Source: Streptomyces seoulensis (lineage in GTDB: Bacteria; Actinomycetota; Actinomycetes; Streptomycetales; Streptomycetaceae). From it: DNA of 64,000 nt. Below are positions 33,835 through 42,591 of this stretch, in pieces (position 1 is the first letter of the stretch; the number at the start of each line of letters is the position of its first letter). Under the pieces are notes generated by a model, which was not told the DNA's origin, did not search any database, and worked only from the letters and a program-made list of their open reading frames with translations. The stretch covers positions 6,200,001 through 6,264,000 of the forward strand of contig NZ_CP032229.1 of the NCBI RefSeq assembly GCF_004328625.1, in the 5' to 3' direction. The position numbers were made by a program, and so were the translations under genes.

Positions 33835-35763
33835 TCAGGGGAAGGGGTGCGGGGCCGGATTGCAGTCGTCGGGCAGCAGATCCGCCGTCCGCAGCCCGGC
33901 CTCCCGCAGCGCCGTACGGGTACGGGGCAGCCACGGGCCGCGCTGGCGGCTCCAGCCGAAGTCGATCGGGAGCAGGCCGGGGACCAGCACCTTGGCCGTG
34001 CTCAGCCCCGACTCCCGCTGCTCCGGCGCCGTCTGGTCCACCACGACCACGTCGAAGCCGCGCGCGGTCACCTCCGCCACGACCGCCTCCACGTCCGCGC
34101 GCAGATCCGCCGGGCGGGGCCGGGGGCGGTCCGGGGCGAGCGAGGCGAGCGGCACGCGCTCACCGTCGTCCCGGCCGCGCAGCAGGAAGTCGGTGTACGG
34201 GCCCATCTCGGGCAGCCCGTACAGCAGCGGATGGTCGTGCAGCACCCGCACCTCGTCGAAGTCGGCCGCCATCCGGCGCAGCCGCCGCTCCTCGCGGGCG
34301 GTGCGGCGGCGCAGGTTGACCGAGTCGGTGGCGATCTCGCACAGCCCGCCGGCGAGGGCGTCCTCCGGGTCGAGGGAGGCGCCCGCGCCGAAGCAGAGCA
34401 GCCCCGGCCCGCCGTCCACCCGTTGGGCGACGGCGGTCACCACCGGCACCGGGAAGCTGATCCGGGTGTCGAAGAACCGCGCCCGGTACCCGTACATCGC
34501 CAGCCGGTCCACCATCGCGCGGGTCGCGGGCCGGGTGCTGCTCGCCGGGTCGATCTCGGGCAGCCTGGCCCGGCCGAACCAGGCCAGCAGGAAGGCGTCG
34601 CGCTCGATGGTCTCCATCAGCCCGTGGTGCACGGCCTCGGCCGGACTCCCGCCCGAGGCGCAGCCGTTGGAGCTCTCCTGCACGAACCGGCGCCGGATGC
34701 CGCCCGGCGCGTGGTAGTACGCGACCACCTCGGGCACCAGTACCGGCCGGGTGTCCCGCAGCGACCAGCCCCAGACCCACCGCACGGGCCGGTCCGGCGC
34801 GAAGCGGGGCGCGCCGACCGCGTCCGCGTCGAAGGTGTCCGGGTACAGCCCGGTGACCCGGGGGTCCACCGCCGTGTCGCCCAGCTCCTCCAGCGTGGCC
34901 GTGACCACCGGGCGCCGGGCCCGCGCCCGCATCCCCGCGTACCGCTCCAGCCCCTCCAGCAGCCCGACCCGCACACTGGTGCCGTACGCCCCGGTGTGGC
35001 CGCCCCAGTAGCACTCGCGCAGATAGGCGCCGGAGCGGGTGGTGAAGGCACCGACCGCCGACGAGGTGGACGCCGAGGTCAGATCGGGCGCCACGGAGGG
35101 CCCGAGCATCCCGGTCACCGGGTTGGCGAACGCCTCCAGCGGCAGGTCGTACGCGGCGAGCGGCCGGGTACGGAAGCTGCCCGGCGTGTGCTCCGGGGCG
35201 GGCTCCAGGGCGATGCGGGCACCCTCGGCCGTGTCGTCCGGGCGGTCCGCGCAGCCCGGACACTCACCGTCCGGCACCAGCGGGAACCGGGCGACCCGCA
35301 GCGTCTCCAGGTCCAGCAGCCACACCCACGGATGCCGTACGGCAGGCGGGTGCGCGGCGGCCGCCGAGACGAGCGCGGCCAGCGCGTCCACCACGAAGCC
35401 GGCCTCCCACGGCGGGGTCCCGGTCGCCCGGGTCGGCCCGCCCCGCTCCAGCGCGTCCCGCAGGAACCCGGCCCGCACCGCCTGCCAGCGCCGGGCCAGA
35501 CAGCGTGGACAGCCACGGCCGCCGACGGGGGCGACCGGGCCGACCACGGCGTGATGCCCGTAGAGGCCGACGGGGATCGCGCCCGGGATGAACTCCGCTG
35601 TGGATGCGCCCAGTTCGTCGCGGACACCGAGCGCGGTGACCACGGCGGGCCGGCCCGGGACACGGGAGGCGAGCGCGGCGGTCAGCCGTGCGCACACCAG
35701 GTCCCAGGGCGCGTCGACGGCGACCGGCGCCGCCTCCGTCTCAGTGGGCACCGGACCCGCCAC
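33835..35763 (-). CDS. YcaO cyclodehydratase-type protein (first copy)
   Basis: A 642-residue TOMM YcaO. A tetracysteine pattern, GGRGCPRCLAR and DGECPGCADR, lies in the N-terminal 190 residues. The YcaO domain has LLEGLERYAGM, SNGCASGGSPAEAVHHGLME and TIERDAFLLAWFG, and the chain ends NPAPHPFP with a PxPxP tail. It should cyclise core residues with the E1-like protein encoded just upstream. It is paralogous to the YcaO at 23312-25246 over its full length. GTG 35763 overlaps the E1-like gene by 23 bases; GTG 35751 in the same frame is an alternative, and neither has a strong ribosome site. Confidence 0.93.
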   Translation of the reverse strand: MAGPVPTETEAAPVAVDAPWDLVCARLTAALASRVPGRPAVVTALGVRDELGASTAEFIPGAIPVGLYGHHAVVGPVAPVGGRGCPRCLARRWQAVRAGFLRDALERGGPTRATGTPPWEAGFVVDALAALVSAAAAHPPAVRHPWVWLLDLETLRVARFPLVPDGECPGCADRPDDTAEGARIALEPAPEHTPGSFRTRPLAAYDLPLEAFANPVTGMLGPSVAPDLTSASTSSAVGAFTTRSGAYLRECYWGGHTGAYGTSVRVGLLEGLERYAGMRARARRPVVTATLEELGDTAVDPRVTGLYPDTFDADAVGAPRFAPDRPVRWVWGWSLRDTRPVLVPEVVAYYHAPGGIRRRFVQESSNGCASGGSPAEAVHHGLMETIERDAFLLAWFGRARLPEIDPASSTRPATRAMVDRLAMYGYRARFFDTRISFPVPVVTAVAQRVDGGPGLLCFGAGASLDPEDALAGGLCEIATDSVNLRRRTAREERRLRRMAADFDEVRVLHDHPLLYGLPEMGPYTDFLLRGRDDGERVPLASLAPDRPRPRPADLRADVEAVVAEVTARGFDVVVVDQTAPEQRESGLSTAKVLVPGLLPIDFGWSRQRGPWLPRTRTALREAGLRTADLLPDDCNPAPHPFP

Positions 35764-37969
35764 GGGTGAGCAGCACGCGCACGGCGTGGATCTCGCCCGC
35801 CGCCAGGTCCGGCGCCGCCACCGGCACCGCGAACGCGTCGCGCCCGGCCGCCGCGAGCGCGTCCAGCACCCCGGCCCAGTCGGCCCCGTCCGCCCGCAGC
35901 GGCGCCGGCTCGCCCTCGGGGACCAGGGCCGCCGCCTCCAGGTCGGCCCACAGCGGGTCGCCGAGGTCCGGCTCGGCCCCGGCCCGCCGCAGCTGCTCCG
36001 CGCCGAGCAGATCGCGCAGCGCCTCCAGCACCGCCTCGCGCGGACGCAGGCCGCTGCCCGGCGCCCAGCGCACCTCCCCGCTCTCCGGGTCGGTGCGGCG
36101 GGCCAGGGCCACGGGCAGCGCGGTGACCCCCTCGGTCAGGTCCAGCACCTCCACCGTGGCGCCCAGGTTCTCCGCCGAGCGCAGCAGGAACAGCAACTCG
36201 GCGTCATCGGTGAGGGAATCGAGGTCCACCAGCCGTACGGGCGCTTCCCTGCGGACCGCCCGGCGCAGGGCGTCGTGGGCCAGCGCGGAGCGCAGGGCGC
36301 GGGCCAGAGCCGCGCGGGGAGTGCCCGCCGCGCCCGTACCGGCCGAGGTGCGCTCGAAGAGACCCTGGTCGTTCCAGCCGCCCAGGGTGCGCACCGCGCC
36401 CGTGGGCACCAGCACGGTCCGCCCGTCCAGCAGCGAGGTCGCCTCCGACCAGGCGGTCACCTGTGCCACGGGTGTCTCCAGTCCGCCGGACAGGGCGAGT
36501 TCGGCCGGCGCGACCCGGCTGCCCTCGCCGCCCGTCCGGGGCGGCACCACATGCTCCGCGTACACCTCCGCGCCCCGGAACAGGGCGGCGAGCCGGGCCC
36601 CGGCCACATGGTGCACGTCGATCGCGGAGACCTCGCGCACCCGGCCGGGGGAGACGCCCAGGCGTACGGTGCTCACCTTCAGCGGGGTCTGCTCCCAGTC
36701 GTCGTCGGCGTAGCCGCCGAACACCCCGGCGGCCTCGCGGACCAGGACGTCCCGCAGCTCCAGCGCGGCCAGCGCCCCCTTGGCCGCCGCCTCGTCCGCC
36801 GGGCCGTCGGCGGGCAGCAGTGCCGGCTCGTCGTCCGCGTGCGGCACCCGCAGGGCGGCCCCGTCCGGGGCCTTGGTTTCACCGGGGGCGCAGAACCGGC
36901 AGCGGGGGTGCGGCAGCAGCGGTTCGGCCAGTACGTCCAGGGAGTTGAGGTCCTGCACGACGACCTGGTTACGGGTCTCGGCGGGCAGCGCCTCCGTCAC
37001 CAGCCGGAACACCTCGAACGACAGCAGGTTGCCGAGCATCCCCGCCAGCGGCCCCGTCGGCACCCGCGCGGGCGTCCCCAGCGGCGCGGCCGGACCGAGG
37101 CCGGACCACAGGTCGGCGCTGTCGGCGGCGTCCGAACCGGCGCCCAGCCGCAGCGCGGCGCAGGACCAGCAGCCCGGCGTCCCGGCCGTCATCACCGGCC
37201 CGACCACCGCCCGTTCCCCGAACGTCCACGCGCCCAGCAGCCGCCGCCCCTCGGGCACACCCTCCGAGAGCAGCCGCAGCAGTTGCGCGGGCGCGCCCGC
37301 CCCGGTCACCAGCACGGTGTCCCAGCCGTCCAGGTCGGCCCAGCCGAGGATGCCCCCGGCCAGCCTGGCCAGCGTGGGCGCGCAGCCCGCCCCGGTGAGT
37401 TCCGCGACCTCCGCTGCCAGACCGGCCGTGTCCCGGGGCTCACGGTCGAGGGCGCCCTCCGCCGCGTCCTCGACCGTGACGGCCACCGTGGCACAGCCGT
37501 TGCGCAGCAGGCCCAGCGCGGCCCACCCCGCCATCTCGTCGTCCCCGAGCACCGCCACGCGGGTGTCCCGGTACCGGGCGAACCTGCCGTGTGCGTCGTC
37601 GGCGTAATGGTCCAGATAGTCGAGCTGATGGGCGAAACGCGCCGTCACCTGCGGTGACAAAGTTACGTCCGTGGGTCTTGGTCCGGCATCCCGGGCGAAA
37701 CCACGCGCGTAGAGTGCGCGCACGAGTCGGACCACCATGTCGCGCTGCTTGTCCCCCAGGCCGGCGCAGAGTTCCTCGACCCGGCGCTCGCCGTCGAGAT
37801 GGGGCACGATCAGCGCGGCGAAACGGTACGCGGACTGGGTGACGACGTTGAAGCCACCGTGCGCGTTGTGGAACAGCACCCCGTCCGGGGTGCGGGTGAA
37901 CAGGACGTCCCGGCGGATACGCGGCCGCGAACGGGCGATCTCCTCGTGGGACGAGGGAGCAGGGGCCAT
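35741..37969 (-). CDS. E1-like TOMM leader-binding protein, with degenerate YcaO-like C-terminus
   Basis: A 742-residue protein. Residues about 15-95 (PRIRRDVLFTRTPDGVLFHN to ELCAGL) form an RRE-like winged helix that should bind the leader peptide. An E1/ThiF-like domain follows (TRVAVLGDDEMAGWAALGLL) without a complete ATP motif but with zinc-type CWSC and CRFC pairs. The last ~280 residues look like a worn YcaO domain: ALARALRSALAHDALRRAV and RLVDLDSLTDDAELLFLLRSAENLG parallel the active YcaO segments but lack the Glu clusters. Expected role: substrate docking for the YcaO enzymes. ATG 37969 follows GGAGGT, 33 bases after the regulator gene. Confidence 0.88.
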   Translation of the reverse strand: MAPAPSSHEEIARSRPRIRRDVLFTRTPDGVLFHNAHGGFNVVTQSAYRFAALIVPHLDGERRVEELCAGLGDKQRDMVVRLVRALYARGFARDAGPRPTDVTLSPQVTARFAHQLDYLDHYADDAHGRFARYRDTRVAVLGDDEMAGWAALGLLRNGCATVAVTVEDAAEGALDREPRDTAGLAAEVAELTGAGCAPTLARLAGGILGWADLDGWDTVLVTGAGAPAQLLRLLSEGVPEGRRLLGAWTFGERAVVGPVMTAGTPGCWSCAALRLGAGSDAADSADLWSGLGPAAPLGTPARVPTGPLAGMLGNLLSFEVFRLVTEALPAETRNQVVVQDLNSLDVLAEPLLPHPRCRFCAPGETKAPDGAALRVPHADDEPALLPADGPADEAAAKGALAALELRDVLVREAAGVFGGYADDDWEQTPLKVSTVRLGVSPGRVREVSAIDVHHVAGARLAALFRGAEVYAEHVVPPRTGGEGSRVAPAELALSGGLETPVAQVTAWSEATSLLDGRTVLVPTGAVRTLGGWNDQGLFERTSAGTGAAGTPRAALARALRSALAHDALRRAVRREAPVRLVDLDSLTDDAELLFLLRSAENLGATVEVLDLTEGVTALPVALARRTDPESGEVRWAPGSGLRPREAVLEALRDLLGAEQLRRAGAEPDLGDPLWADLEAAALVPEGEPAPLRADGADWAGVLDALAAAGRDAFAVPVAAPDLAAGEIHAVRVLLTRGGSGAH

Positions 37970-38002
37970 GCTGTCTAACCTCCGTGAAGAGCGGGGGAGC
38001 GG

Positions 38003-39091
38003 TCAGCCGGCGGCGGGTGGGGACTTCGGCGCCGGATCGTGCGGTGCGGTGGCCGGGAGGCTGGTGCCGGCCGCCTGGACGAAGAGCCGCAGCAGGTCGT
38101 GGACCCGGTAGCGGCCCGACGGGTCCTCCTCCAGCAGCCCGGCGTCCACCAGTGCGCGCAGCACCAGCGCGCCAGGCGCCGGGGGAGAGGCCCGCTCCAG
38201 CGCGGACGACGCCCCGGCGGACCCCGAGGGCGGTACACCGGACGCGGGCAGCGCCGGGCGCCCGCCGTACGGCTCGCCGCGCAGCACCGCCAGCTGAAGA
38301 CCGCGCAGCGCCGCACCCGGCTCCACCCCCAGCTCGGAGGTGAGATGGGCGTGGATACGGCGGTACTCCGCGAGCGCCTCGGCCCGGCGGCCCGAGCGGT
38401 ACAGCGCCTCGATGAGCAGCGCCGACAGCCCCTCGTGGCCGGGCTGGCCGCGTACCGCCTCGCGGGCCTCGGCGATCATCTCCCGGTGCCTGCCCAGGCG
38501 CAGTTCGCCGTCGAAGACCCGCTCCACCGCGAGCAGCCGTTCCTCGGCCAGGCGCGGTACGTGGTCGCGGTGCAGCTCGTCGGAGTGGACGTTGCCGAGC
38601 AGCGGCCCCTTCCACAGTCCCAGCGCCGCCCGCGCCAGCCGCAGCGCGGACTCCGGGTCGTCACCGGCCGAGGCCCGGCCGAGCAGGTCGCGGAAGTGGA
38701 GGAGGTCCAGGGTCTCGGCGTCCGCCTGGAGCCGGTAGCCGCCGGGCACCGCCTCGATGGCGTGGTCGGCGACCCCGTACTTGGAAAACAGACGGCGCAG
38801 TCGGAGAACACAGGTGTGCAGGGCCGATCTCCCGCCGGACGGCGGACGGTCGCCCCACACCACGCGCTGGAGCAGCTCGCCGGAGACCACGGCACCGGGG
38901 TGCAGCAGGAGGGCTGCCAGCAGTGAGGTCGGTTTGGAGGGCTGGAGGACGACGGTCTCGTGACCGTCGGTGATGGCGAGCAGGCCGAGGACCTGGAAGC
39001 GGGGGCGGCCCGGATGCGCCGCGGTGGCCTGCTGATCAGGAAGGGCGCCATGGGGCGCGGGAAGTCCGGTCTTCACCACAGCCTTTCGCAT
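38003..39091 (-). CDS. BTAD/SARP-type transcriptional regulator of the RiPP cluster
   Basis: A 362-residue small SARP. A winged-helix domain (FQVLGLLAITDGHETVVLQPSKPTSLLAALLLHPG, RLRRLFSKYG, GGYRLQ) is followed by the activation domain (LLHFRDLLGRA to LGVEPGAALRGLQLAVL). A short C-terminal part, LVLRALVDAGLLEEDPSGRYRVHDLLRLFV, resembles the winged-helix end of the NB-ARC region of AfsR proteins although the ATPase is absent. It leads the biosynthetic operon and is the likely pathway activator. Start uncertain: ATG 39091 lacks a ribosome site, GTG 39076 has GAAAGG five bases upstream. Confidence 0.85.
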   Translation of the reverse strand: MRKAVVKTGLPAPHGALPDQQATAAHPGRPRFQVLGLLAITDGHETVVLQPSKPTSLLAALLLHPGAVVSGELLQRVVWGDRPPSGGRSALHTCVLRLRRLFSKYGVADHAIEAVPGGYRLQADAETLDLLHFRDLLGRASAGDDPESALRLARAALGLWKGPLLGNVHSDELHRDHVPRLAEERLLAVERVFDGELRLGRHREMIAEAREAVRGQPGHEGLSALLIEALYRSGRRAEALAEYRRIHAHLTSELGVEPGAALRGLQLAVLRGEPYGGRPALPASGVPPSGSAGASSALERASPPAPGALVLRALVDAGLLEEDPSGRYRVHDLLRLFVQAAGTSLPATAPHDPAPKSPPAAG

Positions 39092-39131
39092 CGCACGGTG
39101 AGTGATGCAGCAACTGCCTGGCATGACAGGG

Positions 39132-39169
39132 CACTTGTTCACACCTGGGGTGGAGGACGTGAACAAGTG
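39132..39169. promoter_or_regulatory. 11-bp perfect dyad upstream of the BTAD regulator
   Basis: CACTTGTTCAC (39132-39142) and its exact complement GTGAACAAGTG (39159-39169) are separated by 16 bases. On the minus strand it lies between the candidate -10 and the regulator start, so it may be a repressor site or form a stem-loop in the leader RNA. Confidence 0.6.
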
Positions 39170-39184
39170 ATCTGCTGAGACGGG

Positions 39185-39214
39185 AACTTAGAAGCGAACC
39201 GGCCGGTCCGTCCA
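39185..39214 (-). promoter_or_regulatory. Candidate promoter of the RiPP operon
   Basis: On the minus strand TGGACG (39209-39214) and TAAGTT (39185-39190) are separated by 18 bases, upstream of the dyad and the BTAD gene. It would drive the whole 16-kb minus-strand operon. Confidence 0.4.
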
Positions 39215-39360
39215 GTGGTTGGCGCGAAACACCTGATGACGAGCGGGGAACACGGAGGCTTTTGCGCCGAGCGGTGTTGGCGAGCGCCCTGCCAGGGCAT
39301 ACCCTCCCGGTGAAGTGGCGCGGCGCCCTCCCGAGGCGGCCGCGCAGGGGAGGAACAACC

Positions 39361-39558
39361 ATGCCGTGGTGGGCGCTGATCCCGGTCGTCTCGATGATTA
39401 CCGGACCGGTCGTGCTGTATGTCCTGAGCCGCCGCAAGCGTGACTCCGACGACCCCGATGCCGAGGCACGGTACGAGGAGCTGTCCCACAAGTACGACGA
39501 GCTGCTGGCGGAGAACCGGCGGCTCGAACCGCCGGCGGCCGGGGACCAGCGCGGCTGA
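39361..39558 (+). CDS. Small membrane protein with coiled-coil tail
   Basis: A 65-residue protein with one N-terminal membrane helix (WWALIPVVSMITGPVVLYVL) followed by basic residues and a charged helix, DAEARYEELSHKYDELLAENRRLE, with heptad character suggesting a short coiled coil in the cytoplasm. ATG 39361 follows GGGGAGGAA. The function is unknown. It is divergent from the BTAD regulator, sharing a 269-base region, and converges on the DUF5996 gene. Confidence 0.75.
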   Translation: MPWWALIPVVSMITGPVVLYVLSRRKRDSDDPDAEARYEELSHKYDELLAENRRLEPPAAGDQRG

Positions 39559-39579
39559 TCCCCGGCGCGCCCGGTCCGC

Positions 39580-40557
39580 TCAGCCCTGCCGCCCCACGTG
39601 CTCGGCGTGTTCGGACGGCTGGTGCTCACTCATGTACCAGCCGTCGACCCGCGGCCCGACCAGATCCGTCGGCCAGCCCGAGGTCCGCACGGCCGCCTCG
39701 TACACGGCGTCGCCGAACCTGACGATCGCCCCGTGCGGGTCCGGCAGCCGGCGCAGGTTCTGCCACGGCAGCAGCGCGAGACCCAGGTCCGGGTGCCAGT
39801 CGGCGCCCTCGACCCCCCAGGAACGGCCCTCCAGGCCGTCCGGCTGCGGCCAGATGTAGGCGTACATCCCGATGTCCAGCGGGCTGGTGCCGTCGCCGTG
39901 GGTGTTGTCGAAGGAGAACCCCACCGACACGTACTCGTGCAGCTGCGCGTTGCGCATGAACGGCGGCCCCTTCGGCCCGGGGTCCGTACGCTTCGGGCGC
40001 CAGCGGGTCGCCGACAGGTCGAACCCGCCCCACATCACACCGACGCGCGGCCGGTGCCCGAGGAACGGTGCCTGCCACGCCTCCAGGCCGCCCGCCGCGA
40101 GGTCGAACGCCTCCCACATCAGCCGCGCCGAGTGCGCGTCCCACACCCGCTCGGTCCGGTCGTCCTCGAAGTTCGGCGGGGCGGCGGGGATCTCGCAGAT
40201 CAGCGCGCTGCGCGGGTGCGGGATGCCCAGCTTGGCCGCGGCCTCGCAGAACGCCGTGTAGAAGTCGGCGACCGAGGTCCGCCCCAGCGACAGCGTCCGC
40301 GAGGCGCCGTCGGCCTCGATCACCACGACACCGTCGAGCAGCCGGTAGTGCACCGCGAAGGTCACCCCGTTCCGCCGGAACACCGGTGTGCGCAGCCCGC
40401 GCGGGGACACCTCCAGCACGATGTTGCCCCAGCCGACCTCGAAGGGGTCGTCCAGCGAATACTTGCCCGCGACCTGAACCACCCGGTTCACGTACTCGAT
40501 CATGGGGCCCAGTTCCGCGTGGTCCAGCACCGGCCACGCCTCGGGACGTTCGCTCAC
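39580..40557 (-). CDS. DUF5996 family protein
   Basis: A 325-residue soluble protein matching the actinobacterial DUF5996 pattern: WPVLDHAELGPMIEYVNRVVQVAGKY at the start and a conserved WQAPFLGHRPRVGVMWGGFDLSATRW block in the middle, followed by YAYIWPQPDGLEG. No catalytic motif or membrane segment is evident and the biochemical role is unknown. GTG 40557 has GGGAGG six bases upstream. A 14-base palindrome lies directly in front of the ribosome site. Confidence 0.85.
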   Translation of the reverse strand: MSERPEAWPVLDHAELGPMIEYVNRVVQVAGKYSLDDPFEVGWGNIVLEVSPRGLRTPVFRRNGVTFAVHYRLLDGVVVIEADGASRTLSLGRTSVADFYTAFCEAAAKLGIPHPRSALICEIPAAPPNFEDDRTERVWDAHSARLMWEAFDLAAGGLEAWQAPFLGHRPRVGVMWGGFDLSATRWRPKRTDPGPKGPPFMRNAQLHEYVSVGFSFDNTHGDGTSPLDIGMYAYIWPQPDGLEGRSWGVEGADWHPDLGLALLPWQNLRRLPDPHGAIVRFGDAVYEAAVRTSGWPTDLVGPRVDGWYMSEHQPSEHAEHVGRQG

Positions 40558-40569
40558 GGGAGCCTCCCG

Positions 40570-40583
40570 GTGGATCGATCCAC
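40570..40583. promoter_or_regulatory. 14-bp perfect palindrome, candidate operator
   Basis: GTGGATCGATCCAC is fully self-complementary and begins 13 bases upstream of the DUF5996 start, in the 265-base region divergent from the luciferase-like gene. Nothing else definite is seen in that region. An operator for an unknown dimeric regulator is possible. Confidence 0.4.
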
Positions 40584-40822
40584 ATGTTCTCGACGGCCGT
40601 ACGACGCCGGGTCCGCAGCGCCTGTACCGAGCGCCCGTATCGCCTGATTTCCGGCATGACAGTCGTACGACCGCACACCCACCGATTCTCCCACGGGCCC
40701 CGGAGCCCCGCCTCCTTCCCGCCCGTGCCGGATCGCACCCGGCGTGACACGATTGCGGGACACGAAGACGGGAAACCCCACCTCAGTACGCCGGTTCCAC
40801 AAAGCGTCTGAAGGAGCCCAGC

Positions 40823-41962
40823 ATGGCGTCGACCGAAACGACCGGCGCGGCCGGGATGCAGTTCGGCATCTTCACCGTCGGGGACGTGACCCCCGACCCC
40901 ACCACGGGCCGTACCCCCACCGAGGCGGAGCGCATCCGGGCGACCGTGGCCGTCGCGCGCAAGGCGGAGGAGGTCGGGCTCGACGTCTTCGCCACCGGCG
41001 AGCACCACAACCCGCCCTTCGTGCCGTCCTCGCCGACCACCCTGCTCGCGTACATCGCCGCGCAGACCGAGCGGATCATCCTCTCCACCTCCACCACCCT
41101 GATCACCACCAACGACCCGGTGAAGATCGCCGAGGACTTCAGCGTGCTCCAGCACCTCTCCGGCGGCCGCACCGACGTCATGCTGGGCCGGGGCAACACC
41201 GGCCCGGTGTATCCCTGGTTCGGCCAGGACATCCGCCAGGCCATCCCGCTCACGGTGGAGAACTACGAACTGCTGCGCCGCCTCTGGCGTGAGGAGACCG
41301 TCGACTGGGAGGGCAAGTTCCGCAGCGCGCTCCAGGGCTTCACCCTCGCGCCGCGCCCGCTGGACGACGTACCGCCCTTCGTCTGGCACGCCTCCATCCG
41401 CACCCCCGAGATCGCCGAACTGGCCGCCTACTTCGGGGACGGCTTCTTCGCCAACCACATCTTCTGGCCGGCCTCCCACACCCGACAGCTCGTCAGCCTC
41501 TACCGGCGCCGGTTCGCGCACTACGGCCACGGCACCCCGGAACAGGCCATTGTCGGGCTCGGTGGCCAGGTGTTCATGCGGGCAAGCAGCCAGGACGCGG
41601 TGAAGGAGTTCCGGCCCTACTTCGACAACGCCCCGGTGTACGGGCACGGGCCCTCGCTGGAGGAGTTCACCCGGCAGACCCCGCTCACCGTGGGCTCACC
41701 GGCCGAGGTGATCGAGAAGACGCTGGGCTTCCGCGAGTACGTCGGGGACTACCAGCGCCAGCTCTTCCTCATCGACCACGCCGGGCTCCCGCTGAAGACC
41801 GTCCTGGAACAGCTCGACCTGCTCGGCGAGGAGGTCGTCCCGGTGCTGCGGCGGGAGTTCGCCAAGGACCGGCCCGCGGACACCCCGGCCGCCCCCACCC
41901 ACGCCTCGCTGCTGCGCGCACGCGCGGACGCGACCGACGAAGGCGACGCGGAGGCGCGATGA
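40823..41962 (+). CDS. CE1758-family FMN-dependent luciferase-like monooxygenase
   Basis: A 379-residue LLM-class flavin monooxygenase. MQFGIFTVGDVTPDPTTGRTPTEAERI, DVFATGEHHNPPFVPSSPTTLLAYIAA and LQHLSGGRTDVMLGRGNTGPVYPWFG are typical of the CE1758 subgroup, a TIM-barrel enzyme that oxidises an unknown organic substrate using reduced FMN. ATG 40823 follows GAAGGAG. It overlaps the partner FMN reductase gene by four bases, a conserved pairing that supplies the reduced flavin. Confidence 0.92.
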   Translation: MASTETTGAAGMQFGIFTVGDVTPDPTTGRTPTEAERIRATVAVARKAEEVGLDVFATGEHHNPPFVPSSPTTLLAYIAAQTERIILSTSTTLITTNDPVKIAEDFSVLQHLSGGRTDVMLGRGNTGPVYPWFGQDIRQAIPLTVENYELLRRLWREETVDWEGKFRSALQGFTLAPRPLDDVPPFVWHASIRTPEIAELAAYFGDGFFANHIFWPASHTRQLVSLYRRRFAHYGHGTPEQAIVGLGGQVFMRASSQDAVKEFRPYFDNAPVYGHGPSLEEFTRQTPLTVGSPAEVIEKTLGFREYVGDYQRQLFLIDHAGLPLKTVLEQLDLLGEEVVPVLRREFAKDRPADTPAAPTHASLLRARADATDEGDAEAR

Positions 41963-42564
41963 AGATCACGATCATCACGGGCGGGCTGCGCGAGCCCTCC
42001 TCCACCCGGCTCCTCGCGGACCGGCTGGCGGCGGCGGTCACCCATGAACTCGAGGCGCAGGGAGAGCCGGTGGAGCTGTCCTTCGTCGAACTGCGCCCGC
42101 TGGCCCACCCCATCATGGACGCGATGCTCACCGGCTTCACCGGCGAGGCGCTGGACACCGCCTTCGAGACCATCGCCGGGGCGGACGGCGTCATCGCGGT
42201 GACTCCCGCCTTCAACGCGTCCTTCAGCGGCCTGTTCAAGTCGTTCTTCGACGTGCTCCCGGAGGAGACCCTCTCCGACATGCCCGTCCTCATCGCGGCC
42301 AGCGGCGGCACCGAGCGGCACTCCCTCGTCCTCGAACACGCGCTGCGCCCGATGTTCTCCTACCTCCACGCGATCGTCTCCCCGCGCCCCGTCTACGCCG
42401 CCACCAGCGACTTCGGTACCCAGGACGGCGCGGCCCTCGGCGCCCGCATCACGGCCGCCGCCGCCGACTTCACCCGCCTCCTCCGCGCCTGCGGCCCCCG
42501 CACCCGGGAAACCCAGGAGGACGCGGACCTGGCGACGATGCGGGGGCTGCTGGGCGGAAACTGA
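41959..42564 (+). CDS. CE1759-family FMN reductase
   Basis: A 201-residue flavodoxin-fold NAD(P)H-dependent FMN reductase. ITIITGGLREPSSTRLLADRL gives the phosphate-binding loop for FMN, and VTPAFNASFSGLFKSFFDVL and AASGGTERHSLVLEHALRPMFSYL match the CE1759 group. It should supply reduced FMN to the adjoining luciferase-like monooxygenase; the ATGA overlap at 41959 indicates coupled translation. Confidence 0.93.
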   Translation: MKITIITGGLREPSSTRLLADRLAAAVTHELEAQGEPVELSFVELRPLAHPIMDAMLTGFTGEALDTAFETIAGADGVIAVTPAFNASFSGLFKSFFDVLPEETLSDMPVLIAASGGTERHSLVLEHALRPMFSYLHAIVSPRPVYAATSDFGTQDGAALGARITAAAADFTRLLRACGPRTRETQEDADLATMRGLLGGN

Positions 42565-42591
42565 GCGCCGTCCGCGCAGCGGTCCCGGCCA

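Noticed and set aside
22930..39200. RiPP cluster as a recently acquired island
   Set aside because: Base composition and codon use look like the flanks, and no integrase, tRNA end or direct-repeat boundary was seen.
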